Translations under genes and position numbers: made by a program
Part shown: positions 1-7,030 of the stretch, piece after piece
How the letters are laid out: each line of letters begins with the position of its first letter
How positions within the stretch are numbered: the first letter of the stretch is position 1
Source of the DNA: Geomobilimonas luticola
Lineage (GTDB): Bacteria; Desulfobacterota; Desulfuromonadia; Geobacterales; Geobacteraceae
DNA length: 64,000 nucleotides
Assembly (NCBI RefSeq): GCF_018476905.1
Contig: NZ_JAHCVK010000002.1
Location: 433,365 to 497,364 of the forward strand
Direction: 5' to 3'
The notes under the pieces: model-generated
Database searches by the model: none
The model's input: only the letters and a program-made list of their open reading frames with translations
Told to the model about the DNA's origin: nothing

Positions 1-77
1 GATACGTCCTCAACTCGCGGCACTCTTGGTCTTTTCAAGGTTGCGCAGGAATATAGGGATCAAGTACCACGGGTGTT
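1..77. other. Left-edge non-coding stretch
   Basis: This lies downstream of the response regulator stop codon. No reading frame, RNA gene or clear terminator hairpin is visible; the window edge cuts whatever follows. Confidence 0.4.
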
Positions 78-710
78 TTAGAGCAATTTGTTTTCTATGA
101 CGAACCTCGTCAGTTCAGCATTGTTCTTCATGTTCAGCTTGCGCAGGATGTGGGCACGGTAGGTGCTGACGGTCTTGACGCTCAGGGCGAGCTCGGTGGC
201 GATCTTGCCGACCGGCTTGCCGGAAGCTATCAGGCTCATAACCTGGTATTCACGGTTGGAGAGACTGTGGAGCATATCCTGCTGATTCGTTTCGCTGAGA
301 CCGTTGACGAGTGATTCCGCCAAGGCGGAGCTGACATATTTTTTCCCCAGCGAAATTTTCTGCAACGCTTCGAGGAGTTCGTGGGACGGGCTTCCCTTGG
401 TTAGATAGCCGGAAGCTCCCGATTTGTAGGCTCGGAGCGCATACTGCTCCTCGGGGTGCATGCTCATGACGAGCACCGGCAGTTTCGGCCTGATGCTTTT
501 CAACTCCACCAGGACATCGAGCCCGTTCCTGCCGGGCATGGAAATATCGAGAATCACCAGGTCGAAATTGTTGTTCTGTACCTTGTTCAGAAGCTCCTGG
601 CCGTTGACCGCTTCGTCCACAACGGTCATGTCGACAGTCGAACCGATAACCTGCTTGAGCCCTTCCCGAAAAATGGCGTGATCATCGGCTACGAGTATCC
701 TGGTGGGCAT
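78..710 (-). CDS. NarL/FixJ-family response regulator
   Basis: A 210-residue two-component transcription regulator. The N-terminal receiver domain (about residues 1-120) has the acidic pocket near the start (VADDH), the phospho-acceptor aspartate in the LVILDISMPG segment, a conserved Ser at VMSMH and a Lys at YLTKGSP. The C-terminal LuxR-type helix-turn-helix (about 145-205) contains LSNREYQVMSLIASGKP and the recognition segment LSVKTVSTYRAHILRKL. The start is supported by a purine-rich GGAGGGGGAG ribosome site just upstream. It overlaps the 3' end of the kinase gene by 29 bases, so the two are translationally coupled and almost certainly partners: the kinase phosphorylates the aspartate and the HTH then binds DNA. 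The regulon is not evident. The exported-enzyme genes just beyond the divergent intergenic region are possible targets, but that is inference. Confidence 0.93.
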   Translation of the reverse strand: MPTRILVADDHAIFREGLKQVIGSTVDMTVVDEAVNGQELLNKVQNNNFDLVILDISMPGRNGLDVLVELKSIRPKLPVLVMSMHPEEQYALRAYKSGASGYLTKGSPSHELLEALQKISLGKKYVSSALAESLVNGLSETNQQDMLHSLSNREYQVMSLIASGKPVGKIATELALSVKTVSTYRAHILRKLNMKNNAELTRFVIENKLL

Positions 711-2052
711 TCGTCTCCCCCTCCCTGTTCAATGGAATTCGTGCAACAACTGCGGTTCCCCGTTGCGGAGAGCTGCATATCCTCAGCTTCCCTCCGAAGG
801 CCCCGGCCCGCTCCCGCATCCCTGCGATACCAAGGGACCGGAGTTCCTTCTTCTCTGTTTCGGCAATCCCCCGTCCGTTGTCGAGCACCGTCAAGGTCAG
901 CCAGCCTTTCCTTTCCACCAGGTTCACCTGGACATTGGTGGCACCTGAGTGGCGAATGACATTGCTCAACGCTTCCTGGAAAATCCGGTAAATCGCTGTC
1001 GACACGTTGCGGTCCAGCTTCTTTTCGGCGAGCAGTACGATGGTCTTGCAGGGAATCCCGCTCCTTTTCTGAAATTCCTTGGCCTGCCATTCAATGGCGT
1101 CGGCAACCCCCAGTATGTCAAGCATTACCGGACGCAGTTCCGAAGATATCCGTTGCACGGTCATGATGGACGTGGTTATCAGTTGTTCCATCGTGTTTAC
1201 CCTGGCGACAAGCAGGGGGTGGTCGCGATATTCCTGGGCCACGAGCGACACGTTCAGCTGGAGAGCTGCCAGCATCTGGCCCAGCTCGTCGTGGATTTCA
1301 TGGGCGACCGCCGTTCTTTCTTCTTCCCGTGCGGACATGATATGTGTCGCGAGTTTCCGCTGCATCCTCAGGGAATCGTTCAGCGAATCCTCCCATTGTT
1401 TACGGCGGAAGACCTCCTGTAAATTCTCTCCGGACTGTTCCTGCGCACGCTTGTGTGGATCTCGTTTCGCAGGAGTCCGTCCTGAGTCTCTCCGGTCGGT
1501 GATATCGATCATCGCGATACGGCACTCGTCACCCGACGCAGCGCAAACCCCCTCGCAGCGGATAAGGGACCGCTTCCCCGCAATGGTGTATTCCATGTCG
1601 CAGGTGGCTTTCTGTTCTCCACCGAGCATGTTGTCGAAAAATTCCGCATAAACCGCTCGTGCGGAATCGGGGAGAAGGCGTTCTAAACGCTGCCCTATCA
1701 GGTCGGCACGTTCCCTCCCCAGAAGGGTTGCCCCCACATGATTGACCGTCCGGATGACACCGTTTCGCCCCAGGATGACACCGGCGACCGGGGCATGGTC
1801 GAATATGTCGTTATACTTTTGCAGTACCTTTTCAGACTCGTTCATTGCCTGGAGAAGTTCAGCGTTCTGCATTTCCAGCTCGTTTCTCTGCGCTTCGAGC
1901 TCATGCAGCAGCATCTGCACCTCGTCCTCCGTCTGGCAGGAAGATATTGCCGGCAGAGGGGGAACCGGACGATCCTTCGAAGTGCGGCTCAGTTCGGTGG
2001 ATATGGCTGGCACGTTCCCGTCATTATCCGTTTCCAATGGTTGACCTCGCAT
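682..2052 (-). CDS. PAS-domain histidine kinase (NarX/DegS-type, HisKA_3)
   Basis: A 456-residue sensor kinase. An N-terminal coiled-coil-like segment (about residues 40-80, rich in Glu/Leu/Gln) is followed by a PAS domain (about 80-190, containing FDHAPVAGVILGRNGVIRTV). Then come a second helical linker, a HisKA_3 dimerisation/phospho-acceptor region with the His in VAHEIHDELGQML, and a HATPase_c domain with the N box ALSNVIRHSGA, the G1 box DNGRG and the G2 region GIAGMRERAGAFGG. No transmembrane segment is obvious, so it is probably a cytosolic sensor. What the PAS domain senses (redox, ligand or haem) cannot be read. It overlaps the downstream response regulator gene by 29 bases. The ribosome site in front of the chosen ATG is weak, so the exact start is less certain than the gene. 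Confidence 0.92.
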   Translation of the reverse strand: MRGQPLETDNDGNVPAISTELSRTSKDRPVPPLPAISSCQTEDEVQMLLHELEAQRNELEMQNAELLQAMNESEKVLQKYNDIFDHAPVAGVILGRNGVIRTVNHVGATLLGRERADLIGQRLERLLPDSARAVYAEFFDNMLGGEQKATCDMEYTIAGKRSLIRCEGVCAASGDECRIAMIDITDRRDSGRTPAKRDPHKRAQEQSGENLQEVFRRKQWEDSLNDSLRMQRKLATHIMSAREEERTAVAHEIHDELGQMLAALQLNVSLVAQEYRDHPLLVARVNTMEQLITTSIMTVQRISSELRPVMLDILGVADAIEWQAKEFQKRSGIPCKTIVLLAEKKLDRNVSTAIYRIFQEALSNVIRHSGATNVQVNLVERKGWLTLTVLDNGRGIAETEKKELRSLGIAGMRERAGAFGGKLRICSSPQRGTAVVARIPLNREGETNAHQDTRSR

Positions 2053-2405
2053 GCCCGCTGTGCATCTGCCTGCACAACGGATAGTATACCCGATGGTTGG
2101 CGGTTTGTCTCCAAGGCTATACTGGCCTCACGGGAATAATAACAGGCTGTTTGCTGCCAGGGTATGGGCAACTGTCCGTATTTGCGCTAAGATTTAGTGA
2201 TTGAAGCAGATAGGCCGGATTGCCGAGGGATATACGATTTTGTCTTAGATAATCTCCCATTTTTCAGTTCCGCGACCTGTCGTAACGCCACATCGACCCG
2301 TGCTTCTCTGTACACGGATGCCCACCGTTGCGCGTTCCTGTGCAGTTGATACAATTCAAACTAGCATGACATCGTGAACTCAAGGCGTAACATCAAGGTG
2401 GTGGA
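2053..2405. other. 353-base divergent intergenic region
   Basis: It separates the minus-strand kinase and plus-strand subtilase genes and must hold promoters for both. A candidate subtilase promoter is listed separately. No hairpin followed by a T-run, no RNA gene and no convincing small ORF with a ribosome site was seen. Confidence 0.5.
2328..2355 (+). promoter_or_regulatory. Candidate promoter of the subtilase gene
   Basis: A TTGCGC -35-like hexamer (2328-2333) and a TACAAT -10-like hexamer (2350-2355) are separated by 16 bases, about 50 bases before the ATG. The element is nearly identical, with the same spacing, to 4612-4639 upstream of the WecA-FKBP gene: both have TTGCGCGTTC, then GT, then AGTTG, then TACAATT. 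That conservation raises it above a chance match. The transcription start is not known. Confidence 0.5.
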
Positions 2406-4517
2406 ATGAATATCCGCGGGCCTCTTCATTATGTCTCAGTCGTGTGCTGTGCGATCATGCTGATTTTATCCGGGATGAAGGATCCTGCCGTGGCGGGAAC
2501 CGTCGCTCCCCCCCTCCGGACAGCACTCGCGACTCTCGGCCCGGACGACGACGTTCCGGTAATCATCAAACTGACCGGCACGGTCAATCTTGAAACGATC
2601 AACGACAGGGAGAAAAGCGTCAGGAGATCGAAGATCGTTACCTCCCTCCGTGAATCGGCGGCTGTTTCCCAGAAGCAGCTGGCAACCTTTCTCCGGAACA
2701 ACAGGACCAAAAAAATCCGGCAGCTCTGGATCATTAACGGGCTGGCGGTAACGGTACCGGCATCGCTGGTTGATGAGATCGCACAGTTTCCCGGGGTGGC
2801 GGCTGTCATGCCGGACGGGGTCACCCACGCTCCGGTAACCTCCTATGGCGCTGCTGCGGAACCGGAATGGAATATAGCGGCGATTCATGCCCGGAATATC
2901 TGGAACCTGGGGTATACCGGGCAGGGGGTCGTGGTGGCGAACATGGACAGCGGAGTCAACCTTGACCATCCGGACCTGCAGGGGAGATGGCGCGGCGGAA
3001 CGAACAGCTGGTTCGATCCGAACGGCGAACATGCTGTTCCCGCGGATGTGGATGGCCATGGAACGCAGACCATGGGGATCATGGTCGGGGGTGATGCGGG
3101 GGGGAGTTTCATCGGTGTAGCCCCTGGCGCCCGATGGATCGCGGTAAAGATATTCAACGATGCAGGCGACGCATCAGACAGCGTTATTCACGAAGGGTTC
3201 CAGTGGCTGCTCGACCCCGACGGGGACCCCGCCACCAACGACGCCCCCGATGTCGTCAATATTTCCTGGGGATTTAAGGACCCGACCCATGGCTGCATCA
3301 CGGAATTTCAACCCGACGTGCAGGCCCTGAAAGCTGCTCAAATCGCCCTCTCCTTCTCGGCGGGCAACGACGGGCCAAATCCGGCGACGAGCCTGAGCCC
3401 CGCCAATTACGCCGAGTCCTTTGCGGTCGGAGCGGTGGATGCTGCCCATACGATTGCCGGTTTCAGCAGTCGCGGCCCGTCGGCCTGCGGCGGCATTTAT
3501 CCGAACGTCGTTGCGCCGGGCGTGAACGTCTTGTCGTCTGGTTTGAATACGGGCATTCCCGGTGCGGAATATGCAGTTGTCAGCGGCACCTCGTTCGCTG
3601 CGCCACATGTGGCGGGTGCAATGGCACTGCTGCTGAGCGCGGTTCCGTCACTCGATGTATCAATGCTGGAAGCGGCGTTGATGAACTCTGCCACTGACCT
3701 GGGTAGCGGCGGACCGGACAATGCTTACGGAAACGGGCTGATAGAGCTATCGGGAGCGTATCGTTTCTTGAAAAAGGACAGGGTTGCCGTGTACCGTAAC
3801 GGCTTGTGGTATGCAGACCGCAGTGGTAATGTTCAATGGGACGGTGAAGTCATAGATAGCTTATATCGGTTTGGCTTTGCGGACGCCCTCCCCGTCTCCG
3901 GTGACTGGACGGGCGACGGGGTCGGCAAACTCGGCCTGTACCATAATGGCGCCTGGACTCTGGATACGACCGGCAGTGGCACCCTGAATGCCGGCAACAC
4001 GACCTGCAGCTTCGGTGTCGGCCTGAAAGGGGCTGCACCGGTGACCGGCGACTGGAAAGGCACGGGAACCACGAAGATCGGCGTGTATGCCGACGGAACC
4101 TGGTATCTCGACCTGAACGGCAACGGAGCATGGGATGGCACGCCGACGGACGGCAGGTATTCTTTTGGCGTCGGTCTCGCCGGGGCCATTCCGGCGACCG
4201 GCGACTGGACAGGCACGGGATCCACGAAGATCGGCGTGTATGCCGACGGTACCTGGTACCTCGACCTGAACGGCAACGGAGCATGGGATGGCACGCCGAC
4301 GGACGGCAGGTATTCTTTCGGCGCCGGTCTCGCCGGGGCCATTCCGGTGACCGGCGACTGGACAGGCACGGGATCCACGAAGATCGGCGTGTATACCGAC
4401 GGAACCTGGTATCTCGACCTGAACGGCAACGGAGCATGGGACGCTACCCCGACCGACGGTGCCCATACCTTCGGTTCTGGCCTGTCCGGAGCGGTACCGG
4501 TCGTTGGCAGGTGGTAA
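2406..4517 (+). CDS. Secreted S8 (subtilisin-family) serine protease with five C-terminal repeats
   Basis: A 703-residue exported protease. The N-terminal signal peptide spans about residues 1-30 (hydrophobic run, then AVAG). An inhibitor-I9-like propeptide covers about 50-145 (VPVIIKLTG; WIINGLAVTVPASLVDEIAQ). The S8 catalytic domain follows at about 160-450. The catalytic triad is visible as Asp181 in ANMDSGVNLDHPDL, His218 in DVDGHGTQTMG and Ser396 in SGTSFAAPHVAGAM; the oxyanion Asn lies in SFSAGNDGP. Residues 458-703 are five repeats of about 50 residues (see the repeat entry) that end in GRW at the C-terminus. All catalytic residues are intact, so it should be active outside the cytoplasm. 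It may process or degrade extracellular proteins, possibly those sharing the same repeat domain nearby. A GGTGG ribosome site lies just before the ATG. Confidence 0.93.
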   Translation: MNIRGPLHYVSVVCCAIMLILSGMKDPAVAGTVAPPLRTALATLGPDDDVPVIIKLTGTVNLETINDREKSVRRSKIVTSLRESAAVSQKQLATFLRNNRTKKIRQLWIINGLAVTVPASLVDEIAQFPGVAAVMPDGVTHAPVTSYGAAAEPEWNIAAIHARNIWNLGYTGQGVVVANMDSGVNLDHPDLQGRWRGGTNSWFDPNGEHAVPADVDGHGTQTMGIMVGGDAGGSFIGVAPGARWIAVKIFNDAGDASDSVIHEGFQWLLDPDGDPATNDAPDVVNISWGFKDPTHGCITEFQPDVQALKAAQIALSFSAGNDGPNPATSLSPANYAESFAVGAVDAAHTIAGFSSRGPSACGGIYPNVVAPGVNVLSSGLNTGIPGAEYAVVSGTSFAAPHVAGAMALLLSAVPSLDVSMLEAALMNSATDLGSGGPDNAYGNGLIELSGAYRFLKKDRVAVYRNGLWYADRSGNVQWDGEVIDSLYRFGFADALPVSGDWTGDGVGKLGLYHNGAWTLDTTGSGTLNAGNTTCSFGVGLKGAAPVTGDWKGTGTTKIGVYADGTWYLDLNGNGAWDGTPTDGRYSFGVGLAGAIPATGDWTGTGSTKIGVYADGTWYLDLNGNGAWDGTPTDGRYSFGAGLAGAIPVTGDWTGTGSTKIGVYTDGTWYLDLNGNGAWDATPTDGAHTFGSGLSGAVPVVGRW
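3777..4514 (+). repeat. Five-repeat C-terminal domain of the subtilase
   Basis: Five tandem units encode residues 458-703. The full unit is 51 codons (153 bases): units 3, 4 and 5 start at 4074, 4227 and 4380. Units 3 and 4 are almost identical at the DNA level, with a handful of substitutions. Each unit contains a strand like IGVYADGTWYLDLNGNGAWD (the Asp/Asn/Gly-rich loop resembles a calcium-binding loop), a YSFG strand and PVTGDW. The last unit ends at VVGRW. The same domain with the same copy number occurs at 9956-10696, 14440-15192 and 33669-34391. Confidence 0.9.
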
Positions 4518-4611
4518 CATTGGTTGACGGCAAGTGCGTATAGGACAAACGCCTAGGCAGACGCGCCCTAACCTCCTATATTAAAAACAGATGGCCACTG
4601 AATGTATTATG

Positions 4612-4639
4612 TTGCGCGTTCGGGTATAGTTGCTACAAT
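4612..4639 (+). promoter_or_regulatory. Candidate promoter of the WecA-FKBP gene
   Basis: TTGCGC (4612-4617) and TACAAT (4634-4639) lie 16 bases apart. The element is a near copy of 2328-2355, matching at TTGCGCGTTC, at AGTTG and at TACAATT. It sits about 105 bases before the ATG at 4744. The rest of 4518-4743 has no gene and no clear terminator for the subtilase. Confidence 0.5.
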
Positions 4640-4743
4640 TACAAAATAAGAACAACGCCTGTGTCCCCGCTTTTTCTGCTCCAAACCCTTTTTGCAGACC
4701 ATAAAAAAGCGCGTTCCTTCAGGTTTCGAGAGGAGTCCCGTTA

Positions 4744-6525
4744 ATGAAATTCGTCATTCCCGTTCTCTTCTCGTTTCTGCTCACCGCTATCATAACACCG
4801 TTTGTCATTCGTTGCGCGTCAGCGTGCAGATGCCTTGATATCCCAGGCGAGCGGCGACTGCACGACAAGGCAACTCCCCTGTGGGGCGGCGTGGCTATTT
4901 TTGCCGGCGTGCTCCCCTTTCTGTTCATGGAGAACGGGAACCGTCTGCTGACGTCGTTCATAGCCGCCTCGTTCCTGCTGGTCGCTACGGGAATGCTTGA
5001 CGATCTCATTTCTCTTGACTGGAAGGTCAAGTTTCCCGTCATGGCGGCGGCCGCCACGCTCGTCATATTCGGCGGGGATGTCACCATTCATCACATAGGG
5101 GTCTACGGCTCACTGGGGCGGGCGGAACTCGGGATGTTCAGTATCCCCTTCACCTACCTCGGCATCATCGGCATCACCAACGCCATCAATCTCCTCGACG
5201 GTCTCGACGGTCTCGCCGGCGGCGTATCGCTTCTGGGATTCCTCTTCATGGGGATAGCCGCTCTCATGGCAGGCAATGTCATGGTCGCAGTCATCTGCTT
5301 CGCCCACGTGGGAGCCCTGGGCGGGTTCCTCCTGTACAATTTCCCCCGCGCCAGAATCTTCATGGGAGACACGGGAAGCCTCTTCCTCGGCTTTTCCCTT
5401 TCCGTCACGGCCGTCCTGCTGACGCAGGATGCGACATCGACGGTGGATTCCATGTTCCCGGTGCTGGTGCTCCTCGTCCCCATATTCGATACGCTCCGTG
5501 TGATGCTGGTGAGACTTCTGAACGGAAACAATCCGTTCAAGGCGGACAACCTCCACCTGCATTACCTTATGACACGCAAGAACATCTCGGCGGTGAGCGT
5601 GACGCTCCTGTTCTGGTCTGCAACGGCGGTATTCGGCGTCGTCGCCCTCTCCCTGGCCGACCGGACGTCGGCGTCCTATCTCATCTTCGCGCTGTATGCC
5701 GTATGGTTGCTGAACCTGTTTGCCCGACGCCTGACGCAGTCCCCCCGGATGCCGCTCCCCTCCGGCAGTGGTGCGGAAGAGGTTGAATTTGCCCGCTTCG
5801 ACTCTGCCAGGCCTGATTTTGCCCGCAAAGGAGGCACGATGACGTTGAAATGGATGGTAGTTCTGGGAATTGTACTTCTTCCGACGCAGATGTTCGCCGA
5901 GGAACCGACGGTTCTCAAGACACAACGGGACAAGGTCAATTACGCCATCGGCGTCAACATGATCGGCAACTTCAGGCAGCAGGGTATCGAGATTGACCTG
6001 GACCTCGTGATAAAAGGGATGAAAGATGCCCTCGCAGGCGAGAAACTCCTTATGCCCAATGAGGAAGTGCGCAAAGTCATAGGGGTGTATATCGACGCGG
6101 CACGGCAGAACCAGGCAAAGGCCAGGAGTGTCGCCGCGGAAGAGAACCGGAAAGCGGGCGAGGCGTTCTTGGCAGAAAACGGCAAAAAAGAAGGGGTGGT
6201 AACCCTGCCGAGCGGACTCCAGTACAGGATCCTCAAGGCAGGCGACGGCAGGAAGCCGACGGATGACGCTACGGTGGAGTGTTCCTACCGGGGGACCCTC
6301 ATCAACGGTACCGAGTTCGACCGGTCCGATTCTGGCAAGCCAGCTACCTTCAAGGTTTCCGGGGTCATCGCCGGATGGTCCGAAGCCCTGAAACTGATGC
6401 CGGCAGGCTCCACGTGGCAACTTTTCATTCCTTCCCGGCTCGCTTATGGAGAGCGGGGTCAGGGACGCAACATCGGGCCGAACGAGACGCTCATCTTCGA
6501 GATAGAACTTCTCGCCGTCAAGTGA
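4744..6525 (+). CDS. WecA/MraY-family phosphoglycosyl transferase fused in frame to an exported FKBP
   Basis: A 593-codon frame made of two normally separate proteins. Residues 1 to about 340 are a polytopic membrane enzyme of the WecA/MraY family (GT4-type UDP-sugar:undecaprenyl-phosphate sugar-1-phosphate transferase). Its motifs are TGMLDDLISLDWKVKF, NAINLLDGLDGLAGG, RIFMGDTGSLFLGF and a His-rich NLHLHYL loop. It would start lipid-linked sugar assembly at the inner membrane, and since the polysaccharide locus downstream lacks an obvious initiating transferase it is the natural candidate. Codon 366 (5839) is an ATG after a near-perfect AAAGGAGG site. It begins a signal-like segment (MTLKWMVVLGIVLLPTQMFA), an FkpA-type helical domain and a complete FKBP domain with Tyr, Phe-Asp, Val-Ile-x-x-Trp, Tyr and Phe active-site residues. 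No stop separates the halves. The FKBP may therefore be made both as a membrane-tethered fusion and as a free periplasmic protein from 5839. A frame error is the alternative. Confidence 0.85.
   Translation: MKFVIPVLFSFLLTAIITPFVIRCASACRCLDIPGERRLHDKATPLWGGVAIFAGVLPFLFMENGNRLLTSFIAASFLLVATGMLDDLISLDWKVKFPVMAAAATLVIFGGDVTIHHIGVYGSLGRAELGMFSIPFTYLGIIGITNAINLLDGLDGLAGGVSLLGFLFMGIAALMAGNVMVAVICFAHVGALGGFLLYNFPRARIFMGDTGSLFLGFSLSVTAVLLTQDATSTVDSMFPVLVLLVPIFDTLRVMLVRLLNGNNPFKADNLHLHYLMTRKNISAVSVTLLFWSATAVFGVVALSLADRTSASYLIFALYAVWLLNLFARRLTQSPRMPLPSGSGAEEVEFARFDSARPDFARKGGTMTLKWMVVLGIVLLPTQMFAEEPTVLKTQRDKVNYAIGVNMIGNFRQQGIEIDLDLVIKGMKDALAGEKLLMPNEEVRKVIGVYIDAARQNQAKARSVAAEENRKAGEAFLAENGKKEGVVTLPSGLQYRILKAGDGRKPTDDATVECSYRGTLINGTEFDRSDSGKPATFKVSGVIAGWSEALKLMPAGSTWQLFIPSRLAYGERGQGRNIGPNETLIFEIELLAVK
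5839..6525 (+). CDS. Probable independent translation start: periplasmic FKBP-type peptidyl-prolyl isomerase
   Basis: An internal in-frame ATG at 5839 follows AAAGGAGGCACG, the best ribosome site in this region. It would give a 228-residue protein: signal peptide (1-20, ending MFAEE), an FkpA-like N-terminal dimerisation region (about 25-115) and a C-terminal FKBP domain (about 120-228). The canonical isomerase residues are present (CSYRGTLINGTEFDRS; VIAGWSEAL; LAYGERG; EIELLAVK). The role would be proline isomerisation and chaperoning of secreted proteins. A multicopper oxidase gene lies 505 bases downstream. Whether the full fusion, this product or both are made cannot be decided from sequence. 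Confidence 0.6.
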   Translation: MTLKWMVVLGIVLLPTQMFAEEPTVLKTQRDKVNYAIGVNMIGNFRQQGIEIDLDLVIKGMKDALAGEKLLMPNEEVRKVIGVYIDAARQNQAKARSVAAEENRKAGEAFLAENGKKEGVVTLPSGLQYRILKAGDGRKPTDDATVECSYRGTLINGTEFDRSDSGKPATFKVSGVIAGWSEALKLMPAGSTWQLFIPSRLAYGERGQGRNIGPNETLIFEIELLAVK

Positions 6526-6553
6526 GATGTCGGGCGGCACGGGGAGGTATACC

Positions 6554-6967
6554 ATGGACTTCATACGGATAATCATAGTTGCCGGAATGGCGGCGTTCCC
6601 TGCCCTGGCCATGGCGAGCGACTGCCATGTAGTTGAATATCCCGATCATTACGAGGCGGTGTGCATTGGGCATGAATCACCGGTAGCGGCCCAGGGAAAA
6701 GCAGGTGCGACGACCACGCGGAATGAGGCTCCCCAGGCTCCCGTGGCAGCTCCGGCACCTGCAGCCCGGGGCAGCCAGTCGATACCTGGCGGAGCGGCCG
6801 CCCCTCGGTCGGATGCGGTAAAATCGCTCAGCGACTACTGGCAGCGGGAGTCGAGAATAGCAACCAGGGATGCCGCAAAGGCATCGAGAATGAGACTTAT
6901 AAAGGAAGGGCTGGCGAATCAGGCCGGCAGCGCACCCGTTCAGAGCACGACAGGGTTGAAACCTTGA
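6554..6967 (+). CDS. Small exported protein of unknown function
   Basis: 137 residues from the ATG at 6554, chosen over an upstream in-frame ATG at 6527 because GGGGAGG lies just before it and it begins the signal peptide (IIIVAGMAAFPALAMASDCH). The mature part has two cysteines (DCHVVEYPDHYEAVC), an Ala/Pro/Gln-rich low-complexity middle and a charged C-terminal helix (SLSDYWQRESRIATRDAAKA). No family is recognised. It lies between the FKBP fusion and a multicopper oxidase on the same strand with short gaps (28 and 63 bases), so it is probably co-transcribed and periplasmic. Confidence 0.7.
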   Translation: MDFIRIIIVAGMAAFPALAMASDCHVVEYPDHYEAVCIGHESPVAAQGKAGATTTRNEAPQAPVAAPAPAARGSQSIPGGAAAPRSDAVKSLSDYWQRESRIATRDAAKASRMRLIKEGLANQAGSAPVQSTTGLKP

Positions 6968-7030
6968 GAGGGGTTTACGCTAAGCAGCAGTGAATCGGAT
7001 GTACCGTCTTTCAACGACAAAGGAGGAAAC

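Noticed and set aside
4074..4514. CRISPR-like direct repeats
   Set aside because: Units are contiguous 153-base coding repeats without spacers and keep the reading frame.
3833..4520. Several ~200-residue minus-strand open frames across the subtilase repeats
   Set aside because: They are mirror frames of the high-GC tandem repeats, have no ribosome sites and only repeat Pro/Arg/Ser-rich text. The same happens opposite the repeats of both oxidases.
5110..6612. 500-codon minus-strand open frame opposite the WecA-FKBP gene
   Set aside because: The plus-strand frame encodes two recognisable families; the opposite frame is His/Glu/Arg-rich with no motif.
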